A stretch of 64,000 nucleotides of DNA from Nepenthes gracilis (Eukaryota > Streptophyta > Magnoliopsida > Caryophyllales > Nepenthaceae): contig BSYO01000024.1 of the NCBI GenBank assembly GCA_033239525.1, positions 10,191,991 through 10,255,990 of the forward strand, written 5' to 3'. Made by a program: the position numbers and the translations under genes. Shown one piece after another: positions 1 to 11,229 of the stretch (positions within the stretch are counted from its first letter, which is position 1; every line of letters starts with the position of its first letter). The notes under the pieces were generated by a model that made no database searches, had not been told where the DNA came from, and saw only the letters and a list, made by a program, of their open reading frames with translations.

Positions 1-830
1 GATTTCGTTCCCCGAAGGCTTTGAAAAGGGCTGGTACTTGTCTCAGACTTCGCGAGGAAGCGGGACAAAGCCGCCGGTCGCCCGAGCCTTTGAACGTCTT
101 TCACGCTCCGCGAGGTGTCATGCAAGGCGAGTGCTTTGATTTTTTCGAGGTTCGCTTCGATCCCTCGCCGGGAGACTATGAACCCTGGGAATTTTCCGTA
201 TAACTCCGAAGACGCATTTAGCCGGATTGACTTCATGCGATGCCTTGGCAAGCACTTCGAGCGACTCACTCAAGTCGCGAATGTGGTCGCCGATGACCAC
301 TGCTCTTTACGAGCATGTCATCGGCGTGACCTCCATATTGCGACCGATCCGACTTTCGAACATCTTGTTGACCCAGCGCCGGTAGGTTGCCCCAGCGTTC
401 TTAAGGCCAAAAGGCATCACCTTATAACAAAGAGGTGCCTTGGTCCGTCATGAAGGAGGTAATCGTTCTCATCTTCGGGATTCATGCGAATCTGGTTGTA
501 GCCCGAATAGGCGTCCATGAAGCTCGGCCACTCATGTCTGGCGTGGAGTCAACCAGTCTATTCGGGCGGGAAAGCTCCTTAGGGATGAGGCTTTGTTAAT
601 GTCGGTGAAGTCGACACACATCCGCCACTTTCCGTTGCTTTTCTTAACAAGGACGACATTAGAGAGCCATCAGGGTATTGGACTTCCCTAATGAAGCTCA
701 AGTCCAGCGACTTCTTCACCTCCTCTCGGATGGCGATCGCCTTTTCGACGGGAGTGGTTCCTCCGCTCGCCTAACTTGGTTTCGGTCGAGATCGAGGCCC
801 GGCCTTAGGACCGTTACTGGCTGGATTAGG
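1..830 (-). pseudogene. Reverse transcriptase, copy A (broken)
   Basis: This remnant would have copied element RNA into DNA. Minus-strand translation gives a C-terminal segment like PFFKALRGTKS near bases 1-30 and the palm motif ADDMLVKS near 297-325, which matches the gypsy Y-x-DD catalytic motif. The pre-RT word DMPGI, typical of Tat polyproteins, appears near 830-850. Frame changes every 50-100 bases prevent a continuous product. The N-terminal limit is approximate, and the C-terminal RNase H part lies outside the window. Confidence 0.75.
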
Positions 831-929
831 GCATGTCCGGAGTTCGAAGCAAAGAGATCTGCGTTCTTTCGTAAGAACGCTGACGCCTTCTTTCCGCAGT
901 GATGGCAGTGAGTGAGCCACCAATCAACG

Positions 930-1500
930 CTCTTATCCAGGTTCCCGGGTCCCGTGGGATCGGATCCGTGGCTTCTCAGCCGCGCCTCTTGGAGAGTTGT
1001 CTCGTCCCCGATGGGTCGAGTTCTCCCATAGTTTTATTGCTTGCCCGTTAAGGCAATCCCAGGCCATGTAGCGGTCCGTCTCGGTGACTGGATCGCCCAA
1101 TGCTTCACCGATTCCGTAGGGAGTTGGGAACTTCATTTTTAGATGTGGTATTGACGTGATCGCCCCTAAACGCCGTTGAGGCACGGCCCGCCTAGTATAG
1201 CGTTGTAAACCGGGCGGTCAACCACCGAGAAAGGTTATCGTGCGGCTTCTTTGTCCTTGGGTAGGCGCCTAAGGTCACTTCCGGGCTTGGATTGTCCCTT
1301 GAACGGGCACCCCCAAGATTATCTTCAGGCCGTCATGCTGGTCCTTCGCAAGTTTTAGTTGACTCTTTTTAGTCCTAGTTTAAAGAATGCGTCCCAAGTA
1401 AAGCAAATCCTTCGAACTTCCATTATCATTAAAGACTCGCTTGGTGGTAGTCATCAACGCCATCCCCAAGCGTGTCTTTGAATTACAAGGGGGTCGACAT
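930..1500 (-). pseudogene. Retroviral-type aspartic protease, copy A (broken)
   Basis: The protease would have processed the gag-pol polyprotein. The active-site region reads RVFNDNGSS on the minus strand around 1411-1440, close to the Tat form FIDNGSS (general pattern D-S/T/N-G). The downstream conserved block [18 protein letters not shown] lies at about 1110-1170. Frameshifts separate the two parts. The region sits between gag and RT as expected. Confidence 0.7.
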
Positions 1501-1519
1501 GGGGAAATAACATGATTAG

Positions 1520-3201
1520 AATCACACTTTCGGCTTTGGCCGATAACGTTGTCCACCGTGCGCTGCTTTTCCTCCCGATCCGCGCTGCTCCTTGTAGTCG
1601 CAGATTTTGGCGGATCGGGTGGTAATCATGTTTACCACCCCGCCGCGGTCTGTTTCGGGGTGGAGAAGGCTCCTCGGCCCCTTCTGCGGCCCCGAAGTCC
1701 GCCTGTGTCCCTTGATGAATCTATTGAGGTGTCCGCGGCGACCGTTCTCCTCAATCTCCCTCTGCAGCGTTTTGCAATCCTCAGTTGAATGGCCAGTGGC
1801 GATGATAATCACAATATTTGACCGGGTTTCCCGAGTCCTTTTTTCGGCCGCTGGGGCCATTTCGAAACTTTTCTCCACGGATACACGCATGAGGACGTTT
1901 GCTCGCGTGTCAAGGGGCGTGAAAGTAGTGGGCCCGTAATCCTTGCGCTCTGCGGCCCGGTCCTGTGCGCCGCTTCGCGGGAGTGTTCTCCGCCCATGAA
2001 TTTCCTCTTCCCTTCTCCGGGGAAGGGCCGAGGCCGATCCGCCTTCGGGCGCTTTTTCCTCGTTGGCCTCCTCAGCCAGCGTAGGCCCTAGTGATTGATT
2101 AAAAGCGCGAATGATTGAGGATTCTTATGGGCAAGGTGCTTAAAAAAGTCACCAAAAGTAAGCGCAGAGATGAAGGCGCCCAACTTCATCTCCTCCGTGA
2201 TCTGGGGATCCTTCCACGGCCTCTCCGCCACGAAGCGATCCGAAAGCGCCGCGGGTTCTCTCCTGGTTTTACTGTTTGATGTGGGAGAGGTGCCACAGTG
2301 CTTCTCTTCCCGTCGGCTTGATGCGTATTGAGCCGGGAAGAGGTCCGGGTGAGTACACTAAATCGTGATAGATCCTGAAGGGAGATGGTGAAACCGGATT
2401 CGGCATCTCCCTTCGGTGGTGAGAGGAAAGCATCGGCACATTGCCGGAGTCCTCCAACCCTTGTAGACTCGGGTGGGTGCGGAAGTGATCCGATGGTCAA
2501 TCGGATCACCAAGCTCCCATCGTATGAATCAAGAGTTGGCAACTTGAACTTTGAAGGGACCGGACGGCTCAGGATTTCCACAGTAAAAGGAGATCTGTCC
2601 AGATCTATGGTGTGCTCGTCGTTCTGGAACACACGGTTCCAGATTTGCTCCACTCGCGGATCGGCGCGAGTGGCCGATCTTTTTGAGTTGAGGTAATCCC
2701 TCAACTCTGTTTTGTCCCTGGAGGGTTCAGCAGCGGGTCTGCTGCTGCCTCCAGTGGATCTAGCGGTCCTGGAGGCATGCTCCAGGACGGTGTTGCGGTT
2801 TTCGGCCCGAGAGTACCGAGGATTTCTTCGCTCTTGGCTTTCTCTCGGGGACGTGCTCCCGGAGCGTTCTGCAGGCCTGTTTTGGCCAGGAACGCGGGAG
2901 GACGCTGGTGCCGGAACGTCTCCGGGCTTCTGGGGTCTTTTCGCAGGCATCTTCTTTCTCTGGCCACCCCTTTTTGTGGCAGGAGGAGGATGGCCACTTT
3001 GGTGGAGCAGCCGGGTGGCTGCGACTCTTTACGGGGGCGTAAAGTATCCGGCGGGCGATTGTTGCCCGCATCTGCTCCACCAATTCTTTGGAAGTAAGGC
3101 GGTGGAGCCACTTTGTAGCCGTTGACCGAGGACTTGACATAATCTGGCCGGGTTAGTTGCATCTCTAGCGGGTCGCTAGCTTGAGCCCTTGTGTTCACCA
3201 T
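1520..3201 (-). pseudogene. Gag, copy A (broken)
   Basis: Gag forms the virus-like particle of the retrotransposon. The start is placed at 3201 because the first residues, MVNTRAQ, recur at the same place in copy B (12929) and, as MVNTIAQ, in copy D (33611). The central gag region includes PRVEQIWNRVFQ followed by SRPVPSKFKLPTLDSYDGS on the minus strand at about 2500-2650. The frame is then lost, and capsid-like fragments continue in other frames to about 1520. No CCHC zinc knuckle was recognised. Confidence 0.75.
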
Positions 3202-3264
3202 CGTAGGAACAGAAAGGTGACAAAGAGCGGGTGCGAGAATTGGGAGTAAGCTTTTTGTTAGCGC

Positions 3265-3282
3265 TTCCCACAGACGGCGCCA
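3265..3282 (-). other. Primer-binding site, copy A
   Basis: Read on the minus strand this is TGGCGCCGTCTGTGGGAA, one base inside the LTR edge. The same word recurs beside the right LTR of copy C (26633-26650) and, with changes, beside copy D (33663-33680). Its position and TGG start fit a tRNA 3'-end complement. I believe Tat elements use an Arg-type tRNA, but I could not check this. Confidence 0.75.
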
Positions 3283-3283
3283 A

Positions 3284-4322
3284 TGATGCGTACTGATCCG
3301 ATCAGGCTTGAGCAGTTGGATTCTCCGGGTGGATGTTGATCCGGCTCCGTTCACTGAGTGCGGGTCCTGCGCACCACTAAAACAAACAGGAGGTCAGCAG
3401 TTAACGGCGGGAGGAAATCCCACCGATAACTCTCCGACGCTCAAGTCAGTGAAACAGCCTTCAAAGAAAGAACTGAGAGAAGAATAAGTTGTCGTGAGAG
3501 CGGTTTGACCCCACGTAAGAGAAAACGCAAGGTCCTTCTTGTATCCGGAGTCGGTGGGAAGGCGGTAAGCAATCGTGGGGATTCGCTTGTTGCCTTGAAG
3601 TTTATGGTGCGATCTCCAACAGGGAACAGAGTCAGAGAGCTTGTCTAGAAGACTCGGAGTTTTCTATCCGAGTTTGATCTCGATTCAAGTGTTTTTAGTG
3701 TTAATTGATAGCGTGCCCCAGCGAAGGTTAAGGGCCGATTTATGGAAGAGGTGGATGATCCTCCTCCTTTGGAAGGCGAGATCCTTTCCCTCAGTGGGCT
3801 ACTGCCTTCTCGTGAGATCTCGGTTGCCATGGTGGAGGATAGTTTCCTTGCGCGCCGCCAATGACTTCCCAGTTATTTCTTTCCCCTTTGGATTATTACC
3901 GTTGGGTTGTTTGGTGGGCAAGAATACGGGAAGATCTCCGCGCCTTCCTTATTTGAAGGGCGCGATCTTGTTAGTATCCATTTAGGATCAAAGAGGACGC
4001 GTGGAAGGGCGTGGTTGGGCTGGTATAGGAGGGTTATGGGCCCAAGTGATCGGGCCCCGTTCTTGTAGGAAGGCGTTATTTGGGCCCCGTGCGTAGGAGA
4101 GGGCAGTCGGCGTTCGAGTTGGCCGTCGGAGAATCCGCCTTCGTGGAGGCGGGCGGAGTTTCCTCTATCGTTACTGCCGGTTGGGCTTGAGCCACGGTGG
4201 AATGGGCCAAAAGCGTAGAAAGGCTTCGGAGGCCCCAAGGCCATTTGTCTTGTGACAGTCAACATTTTCGTTGACCGTTTGTGGCTAATCGCCCGCCAGT
4301 GGTCGGCTCGAGCGTTGACCGT
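3284..4322 (-). repeat. Tat LTR shared by copies A and B (3' LTR of B, 5' LTR of A)
   Basis: The LTR begins TGATGCGT at 3284 and aligns along its length with the LTR at 13006-14112. Its left side abuts the primer-binding site and gag of copy A. Its right side abuts 3'-untranslated sequence of the kind seen in copy E at 49400. The last ~80 bases of the LTR, including the terminal CCCATCA, and the adjoining polypurine tract are missing: the sequence jumps from LTR to internal DNA at about 4322. Confidence 0.8.
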
Positions 4323-4439
4323 ATGTTCATGATGGGGCGTCTTCCCTTGCTTTGAGTATCATGGGAAAGCTCGCGAAGGCGTGGAGGAAGGCTTGGCCAG
4401 GAATGGGTGACCGTTCTTGCGCTATTCAGTATCTGAGAA

Positions 4440-4670
4440 TTGTTGGCGCGTCACCAGTCGATTCCGTGAATCGAAATTGTTGACCGTCACGGTCGATTCG
4501 GGTTCGAGTTGTTGGCCGTCTGTGTCGATTCCGGAGTTCGAGTTGTTGACCGTCTGGTCCATTCGAGGAGTTAAGGTATTGACCGTCGCATTCCCGGTCG
4601 AGTTCCAGAGAATTGTTGGCCCGTCTGGGCGATCGGAGTTCGGGGTATTGGCCGTCTTGGTCGATTAAGG
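4440..4670 (+). repeat. Diverged ~36-bp tandem repeat with TTGACCGTC cores, copy B
   Basis: About six degenerate units each contain TTGACCGTC or TTGGCCGTC followed by GGTCGATTC-like sequence. The array lies between the 3' LTR and the start of the antisense gene at 5025. It corresponds in position and motif to the better-preserved array of copy E at 49485-49693. TTGAC is the core of the WRKY-bound W-box; any binding here is inference. Confidence 0.7.
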
Positions 4671-5024
4671 TGACCTTGCCGACTTTTGGCCGGTTGCCCG
4701 GTGTGAGAAGCGGCGCGTCTCTTTTGATTGGAAGGAGATCAAGTAGTGTCACGCCGGAGAGATCAGTCCCCTCTGGCGGGGCCCGAATGGGAGTGGCGAC
4801 ACATTAAGCGGTCCCAGGAGCCATTAATGAGGGATTTGTAGCGGGAATCCGTCGTTTGTTGGATCGAATGAGGTCGACACGTAGCCATTCGGCGTCGTCC
4901 TTTTTACTGACTTGGCGCCCTAAATTCTCCTTAGTTCTTTTATTTTGAACAGTATAGCGACTCCTTCGTCTTCCTTACTTTCATTTAGCAAACCTCTGAG
5001 GAAAACCCTAGAACCTTCCAGATC

Positions 5025-6725
5025 ATGGCTTAGTTACGGAAATCTCGTCTGTCTTGAGGGAGAGTGATATTAAGGCCTTGTGCGTCGAATTGATATTAGA
5101 GGAGATGGCTGGAGGGTTCGGGAGTGGCGATAGCCCCTCATCCACCGAAGGCTTCATCACCGTCCTACGAGGCCCACGAGGAAGGCGGGCTCAGTACCCT
5201 TTCGGAGGAGGTGGAGTCGATCGTAGTGGCCTAGGGTTCCGTCGCCCGACTTCATCCCAGCGCGGTGGGTATATTTGTACTTTATGTATTTTTTTGCGGA
5301 AGCTTAAACAGAAGTTTAGGATGTCAGTCTGAAGGTCATATTTAAGATGACCCAGGGCGGGAGTGGATATCACTCGGTCCGTGTGAGATCAGAATAAAAG
5401 CGGGCTATCTCACGATTCCACCGAAATGGAAGAAGTTCTTCTTCGTGAAGGTGGGAGAGGAATGCCCCGTCGCGAAAGGCGGGCGGAGTCAGAGGTGCAG
5501 CTTGGCGTCTTACGTACGGCGGAGTGCCCAGCGTATCACGTAGGTGACCGACATGACATCTGAGAAGAATCTGATGAGTTTGGGAGGGGCTTTGATTTCC
5601 GAGAAGCAGAAGAGGTTGAATAGGAGCCAGCCGTCACGGTCGAGAGTGAGCCCTCCCAGGTCTCGCGTCGAGCACCTGGCCGGCTCGGGGAGATTGCTTA
5701 TCCCGCCACTGTATCTTCGGAGGAGGCTGCTTTGCCGGGCGGCGCCACGCCCTCTCTTCCTCCTCTCGAGATTGACCTTGTGAGTGCTTAGATGCGGTGG
5801 ACCGTGGCTCCAGGAGCGGAGGAGGTCAGATTGAGGCCGTGGAGGATCTTGCGGAGGTTATTTTTATTGACTGCCGGTGGGTGGTTCAGTCTTTGCTGGA
5901 TGGGATCGGCCAGTGGGCCGCTCGCGATCTTGCTGAAGGCTCGCGGGTTTATATTGTGGAGGCCGTCGGCCAGTAGATCCTCGATGTTGCCAGGGCGGCG
6001 GAAAAAAAAACCCGCCCGACTATTCAGCCCGAGTGCGGGAAGAAGACCGCCGTGCCGTTGATGATGATGAGCTTTTGGACCGCCTCTTGGATGAGGCTGT
6101 AGATGGGTGGCGCGAAGGGCGCTCTGGCTCGACATCTCACGTCCCAGCCGGTTGGGCACAGAGTGGAGTCCGAGACCGTGGTCTCACGCGTAAGATTTAC
6201 GAGGGCTATGACCCTATATGACTTCATTATTTTACCATGTTTGCGAGCTCCACGTTTTGTTTTGTCTTGTGCGGCCAAAAAGTGAGCTCGATTATCGCCG
6301 GAAATGGAGCAGCCTGACACATCATGCTTGAGCAGGAGAGTGAGATAACTGGTTGGGCCTTCGGCTAGCGCCTGCGGAGAGGCTACGGGAGCGAGACAAC
6401 GCTCTCGAGGCTGTCGTAGCGAGACTTAAAGGCGAGATCGGCTGCGGCGAGGCGGAGGTCGCTCGATCAAAAGAGGAAGATCGGCAAGACGGATGACAAA
6501 CGTCTTCGGATAGAGTTGCCACCGTAGAGGCGAGTTGGATACTGGATGAGTCTCCGCGAGGTTGGGGCGCGTGCGCGCCGTGTTGGAGGGGCTCGTGTTG
6601 GGCGTCGCGTCGCGCGGTTGAGTGGTTCTGATTTCCCTGTGGGAGCTTATAAATCTAAGGAACCGCGGCAGTGACTAAGACTTGCCGAGGAGAACCCAGG
6701 GGAGGAGGTGGGCCGCCGAGTGAAA
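5025..6725 (+). pseudogene. Antisense Tat gene (putative gypsy-type transposon domain), copy B, broken
   Basis: This is the degenerate counterpart of the intact gene at 49974-51747, on the strand opposite to gag-pol. A plant-like leader with AAACCCTAG-type sequence precedes an ATG at 5025, and the third codon is already a stop. Recognisable words include YICTLCIFLRKLKQKFRMS near 5270-5330 and DDDELLDRLLDEA near 6055-6095. An intron-like stretch ending CTTGTGCGG lies near 6195-6273, at the same position as the copy E intron. Frameshifts run throughout. The 3' end is estimated by alignment with copy E. Confidence 0.7.
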
Positions 6726-7254
6726 TGCTCTTTGTACTTTTCACTCTTTTTTGTTTTTGAGCATTTGTAAAATGCCTTTTTTTAAGTGATAAAGCGGAAG
6801 TTCTTTTCAGATTTAGCATCCATCGCTTATTGCTTTGTGTTTGTTTGTGTCGTTACATTGGGCCAGCCCGACTTGGTGAAGCATTGACCGTTATGGTTGC
6901 CAGGCCAAAGCCCCAGGAGCTTGGCAAGTGGTTGTATTAACTTGACCTTATGATCTTGTCGGTGACTGCCCAGGCGATTAATCGAGAAGAAGAGCGCTTC
7001 GTCATTAATCTCACTTCTGTGTGCTTTGTCGAGAAGGTTAATGCGTGGGGTTGCTAACTTGGTTGGCGTGTCAGCCGAGGTAGTCTCAGGCCGAGTCAAG
7101 GTGGTGGAGAACCGGCTGCAAGCCTGTTCAAGTGAAGAACTTGGGGCCAATACTGGAGAAGAAATGCTTCTCCCTTCGACCGTCCGTTGACGACGTTCAC
7201 CTAGAAAAGAGGTCGTCGCGTGTGCCATCTGCCCTAAGGTTTTCGACTGCATGG

Positions 7255-7470
7255 AGCCCATGGATGACCAAGGTTTAGTAATGCGACCGCCCGTTGGCCG
7301 CTCGGATGTGACCGAGGTTTCGAGACTCGTATGGGCCATAGATGACGAGGTTTCGGACCGCTATGGGGCCACCCGGATGACCAGGGTTTAAGGTCAGCAC
7401 CCGGCCACCTAGATGACTAGGCTTTTTGGACCAATTCTGACCTGGATGACCAGGGTTTAACAGAGGGTGA
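7255..7470 (+). repeat. Short degenerate tandem repeat between antisense gene and integrase, copy B
   Basis: About five imperfect copies of a unit containing GATGACCAGGGTTT or GATGACNAGG recur every 30-60 bases. The stretch lies in the non-coding interval (about 6730-7630) separating the antisense gene from the integrase end. I see no gene in this interval. Confidence 0.6.
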
Positions 7471-7639
7471 AGACCCTCCTGACTTAAAGGCAGTCTGAGG
7501 CCTGATGGGTACCTGCAAGGCAAACGTAGTTCATACATCCTAGTATTCTATATGCTAAGTAAACTCCTTACCTCACGCGCTTACACAAGCAAGCGAATGT
7601 ATGCACATAGAGGGTGAGTTCATACCCGAGCTGTGGAAG

Positions 7640-8690
7640 TAGCGTTTGGTGGGCCGTTTCCCACGTTCGTGGAACCCGACTTTAAAATCTGGTTAGGAGC
7701 TTGTGACTCCGGCGCGATCATGAGACGGCAGAGGAAATGTCCCTCCCACCGGGAAGAGCTTATTGCGGCGGCGAGCTTGCCAGCTGGCCTCGGCCACGCG
7801 GGACAAGTCGCTTACTCGATCGGGCTTTCACTTTCTTATTGCAAGATTTCCGACACTCGATGTTGGTAGGCGGTTTGTCAGTATTCTCGCAACATCGCTG
7901 GCCTCTCGAGCGAAGTCTAAGTGCTCGAATTTTCTCGAGTTTTCAATGGGTCAAAGACTCCTCTTAGACTTGGAAGCCCGTCTCGACCAGGTCTTCAAAT
8001 CCGTAACAGGTCAAGGGCGTCTCGCGTGTTGGCTCCTTCTGGGTTGTTTGTAAGAAGACCGGAGGACGGAAGGGAGCTAAATCGACCCAAGAGCCCCGGC
8101 GTCCTCGAACTTAGTTTTTAACCCGTGGAGCAACGTGCGGTTGCTTGACCTCCACTGTCCCGGTTGGCACGGGGGTATGCCCGCCAGTGTGGACCGGCTG
8201 ATACCAGTGCGGTGCAATACTTCGTGAAGCGTTTCCCAGAATCGGGGTCCCGTTGTTGTTACCCACGACCTCTGACGCCAATCTATGACATACGTATGTG
8301 AAGGATTCGTGGGCATTGTGTTCTGTGATTTTAGCAGTAGTTTGCTTCGCCCACTTGGTGAAGTAGTCGTGCCCGCTATGATGAATTTCCCATTGCCCCG
8401 AGGCACGAAAAGGGCCGAATATCGAGCCCCCTATCACTTGTGAAGACGCGGCCAGCGTTTTTTAGTCTCTCGATTTTGGTGGTGAAAGGGTGCCGTGAAG
8501 TGGCGACTTTCATTTCTTCTTCACAAATTCCGAGGCGTCCTTTTTCATTGAGGGCGAAGTAGCCACCGCCTCGTGACCTTGAAGGCCAAGTTTTTTCCGC
8601 CTATATGAGATCCGCAGATCCGGGTGGACCTCGCTTAGCGCGTAGTCCGCCTCTTGGGGGAGTTAAATGAGGTATGAGTTAGTACCCACG
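7640..8690 (-). pseudogene. Integrase, copy B (broken)
   Basis: Integrase would insert element DNA into the genome. On the minus strand a zinc-binding-type N-terminal piece (GYFA...KK...ASEF-like) lies near 8500-8600. The catalytic core contains DYFTKWA and AKITEHNA near 8310-8380, then an NNGTP-like second-Asp block near 8240-8270, and VEVKQP...L as the glutamate block near 8120-8160. The C-terminal part extends to about 7640 with many frameshifts. Confidence 0.7.
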
Positions 8691-8999
8691 GCGATAAAGC
8701 CGTCCGCCAACTCTGATATACCAACCGGCTGTCTTTTTTGACCCGCTTAGCTTGTTCGGCGTCCTCACGGAGTGATCCGTGCTTGAGCCAAATAGTTTAG
8801 GAAAGGAGTCATCCGAGGTATGCATTTGGGAAATCTGCATGGCCTCCTTTTCGACCGAGGGAGCGCTCGGGATCTCGCATGTCCCTCGATCTTGCTCAGG
8901 GTTTTCGCCAGCCTTAGCCCGGTGATCCTTCCGATTCGGTCGCGGAATGTGAACAAGGTCTAGTCTCTCAAAACCTTGAATCATTTCCTTTGCCTTGGC

Positions 9000-9760
9000 C
9001 AGTACTTGGCAAGGCGGGTGTGCCTCGAAGCCAGTTAATCAGTTGTGATGAGCTCGGGAGTGTGTAGACCGTCGATTTCTGGCGGGCATTCTCGAGCTAG
9101 TCTCGAAGCCGGCCAGCGGGCTTCGTGCTCAGCAACGTTGATTAATTTGGGAAATTGAGTACAGTGAGTATTTTATCTCGAACCCGTCGAGAAGTTGCGG
9201 GCAACTCCGCGCCCTACCGCGTCCATGGACGATCCGCCACATGGAGTACCCACTCTGGGACTGCGGCGGCGGTGTTGCTTCTTCTGTAGCAGTTTCGCCG
9301 AGAGAGTCAGTCGTGGTCTCGGCGAGGAATCGGCCGTGTTCTGCGCTTTACTAGCGGGCACGGGCCGGAATTCAATGTCGAACTCGCCAACTTCGATAGC
9401 CGTTTGACTAACCTCCCGAAACATCGGGTTTTACGGAGGATGGTTTTAATGGGTTGAGTCAGTGAGGACCACTATCACGATGGGCCTGGAAGTAAGGCCT
9501 TAGTTTTAAATCGTGCGGAGGATATTAGCGCTAAGGCCAATTTTTTACGCGTGAGTAGCGAGTTTAAAGGCCCCAACATTTTGCTCACATAGTAGGCCGT
9601 GCCGGCTGCTGGCCCTCGGATCTGTCGCCTGAGGCCAGGCCCCCGCGCCTTTTCGATCTGCGAGGTGAGGTATAATACCTCTCAGCCACCGGTGATACCA
9701 ATAGCGGGCGGTGGCAATCTTGCTGATTCTTGACGGTTTGGCGATCCTTGATCCACCGGA
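9000..9760 (-). pseudogene. Dual RNase H region (RNase H1 plus archaeal-like RNase H), copy B
   Basis: The first RNase H shows AIEVGEFDIEFRP on the minus strand near 9360-9405, the usual end of the gypsy RT-linked RNase H. It is followed by remnants of a second RNase H: GGSSMDAVGRG near 9220-9260 and FPKLINVAEHEA near 9110-9150, like the FKATNNVAEYEA block. A second RNase H after the first is a known hallmark of plant Tat elements. The region is frameshifted and inactive. Confidence 0.65.
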
Positions 9761-10600
9761 AACAGCTGGATTTCGTTCCCATGAGGCTTTGAAAAGTGGT
9801 AGTACTTGTCTCGGAGACTTCGCGAGGAAGCGGGACAAAGGCGCGATCGCCACATGTGAGCCTTTGAGCGTCTTTCACGCTCCGCGAGGTGTCATGTCGG
9901 CCCAGTGCTTTGATTTTTTCGGGGTTCGCTTCGATCCCTCGGGAGACTATGAACCCCGGGAATTTTCAGGAAGCAACTCAGAAGACGCATTTAAACGGAT
10001 TGACTTCATGCGATGCCTTGAAGCACTTGAGCGACTCACTGGTCGCGAATGTGGTCGTGATGACCGCTGCTCTTCTGAGCATGTCATCGGCGTAGACCTC
10101 CATATTGCGGCCGTCGACTTTCGAACATCTTGTTGACCCGTAGAGGTAGGTTGCCCCAGCGTTCTTAAGGCAAAAGGCATCACCTTATAGCAGTAGGTGC
10201 CTTGGTCCGTCATGAAGGAGAGTGCGTTCCTCGTCTTCGGGTTCATGCGAATGCAGTTTAGCCCGAATAGGCGTCCGTGGCTCTCGGCTCATGTCTGGCT
10301 TTGTGGAGACAGCCCGGGTCTATTCGGGCGGCGTCCTTAGGACGGGCTTTGTTAATGTCGGTGAAGTCGACACACATCATGCACTTTCCGTTGCTTTTCT
10401 TAACAAGGGCGACATTAGAGAGCGATCAGGGTATTGGACTTCCCTAATGAAGCTGCGTCGGCCCGACTTCTTCACCTCCTCTCGGATGGCGTCGGCTTTT
10501 AAGCGGAGTGGTTCCTCGCTCACCCCTACTTAGGTTTTCGGTCGAGATCGAGGCCCGGCTTGTGGACCATTATACCTGTGGGATTAGGGCATGTCTGCGG
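9750..10600 (-). pseudogene. Reverse transcriptase, copy B (broken)
   Basis: The region aligns with copy A at 1-830. The minus strand encodes VYADDML near 10068-10095, carrying the catalytic aspartate pair, and an upstream QGTYCYKVMPF-like block near 10170-10210. The pre-RT DMP word is at about 10587-10595. Small indels relative to copy A shift the frame repeatedly. Confidence 0.75.
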
Positions 10601-10639
10601 AGTCCCGGCAAAGATCTGCGTTCTTTCGTAGAACGCGAT

Positions 10640-11220
10640 CGGCTCTTCCAGCCTTGATGGCCAGTGAGTGAGCCGCCAATCTGACGCTCTTATCCGGTTC
10701 CCGGGTCCGGTGGGATCGGATCCGTGGCTTCTCCCATTGCGCTCTTGGAGAGTTGTCTCGTCCCGATGGTGAGTTCTCCCGTAGTTTTATTCTTTGCCGT
10801 TCGAGGCAATCACGGGCCATGTGGCGGTCCGTCCGGTGACTGATCGCCCCATGCTTCACCGATTCCGTGAGGAGTTGGGAACTTCATTTTTAGATGTGGT
10901 ATTGGCGTGACCGCCCCCAACGCTGGCAGGCGCGGCCTGCCTAGTATAGCGTTATGCTTAGAAGGCGGTCGACCACCGAGAAAGGTTATCGTGCGACTTC
11001 TTTGTCCTTGGGTAGGCGCTAAGGTCACTTCCGGTTGGATTGTCCCTTGAGCGGGCACCGGTTACGTTATCTAGGCCGTCTGGTGGTCATACTGCAAGTT
11101 TTAGTTGACTCTTTTTAGTCTAGTTTAAAGAATGCGTCGAAGTAAAGCAAATCCTTCGAACTTCCATTATCGATAAAAGACTCGCCCGGTGGTAGTCATC
11201 AACCCCGCCCTCGAAGCGAG
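10640..11220 (-). pseudogene. Aspartic protease, copy B (broken)
   Basis: The active-site word IDNGSS is readable on the minus strand near 11160-11180, with a one-base frameshift just before it. The later block [16 protein letters not shown] lies near 10870-10915. Order and spacing match copies A, C and D. Confidence 0.7.
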
Positions 11221-11229
11221 TCTTTGGCT

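Larger units (their letters stand above)
1..3283 (-). mobile_element. Tat-lineage Ty3/gypsy element, copy A (cut by window edge)
   Basis: Reading leftward from a primer-binding-site-like sequence next to the LTR at 3284, the internal region carries gag, protease and reverse transcriptase remnants in gypsy order and then runs off the left edge inside pol. Long stretches match copy B at 9750-13005 almost base for base, apart from small indels, so the two belong to one family. Placement in Tat rests on copies B, C and D, which keep a second, archaeal-like RNase H region, and on the antisense gene of copies B, C and E. All genes are interrupted by stops and frameshifts. Confidence 0.85.

Noticed and set aside
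2712..3125. Plus-strand frames of 100-137 codons opposite gag in copy A
   Set aside because: These are shadows of the gag coding strand; the minus strand carries the recognised gag blocks and the gag start.
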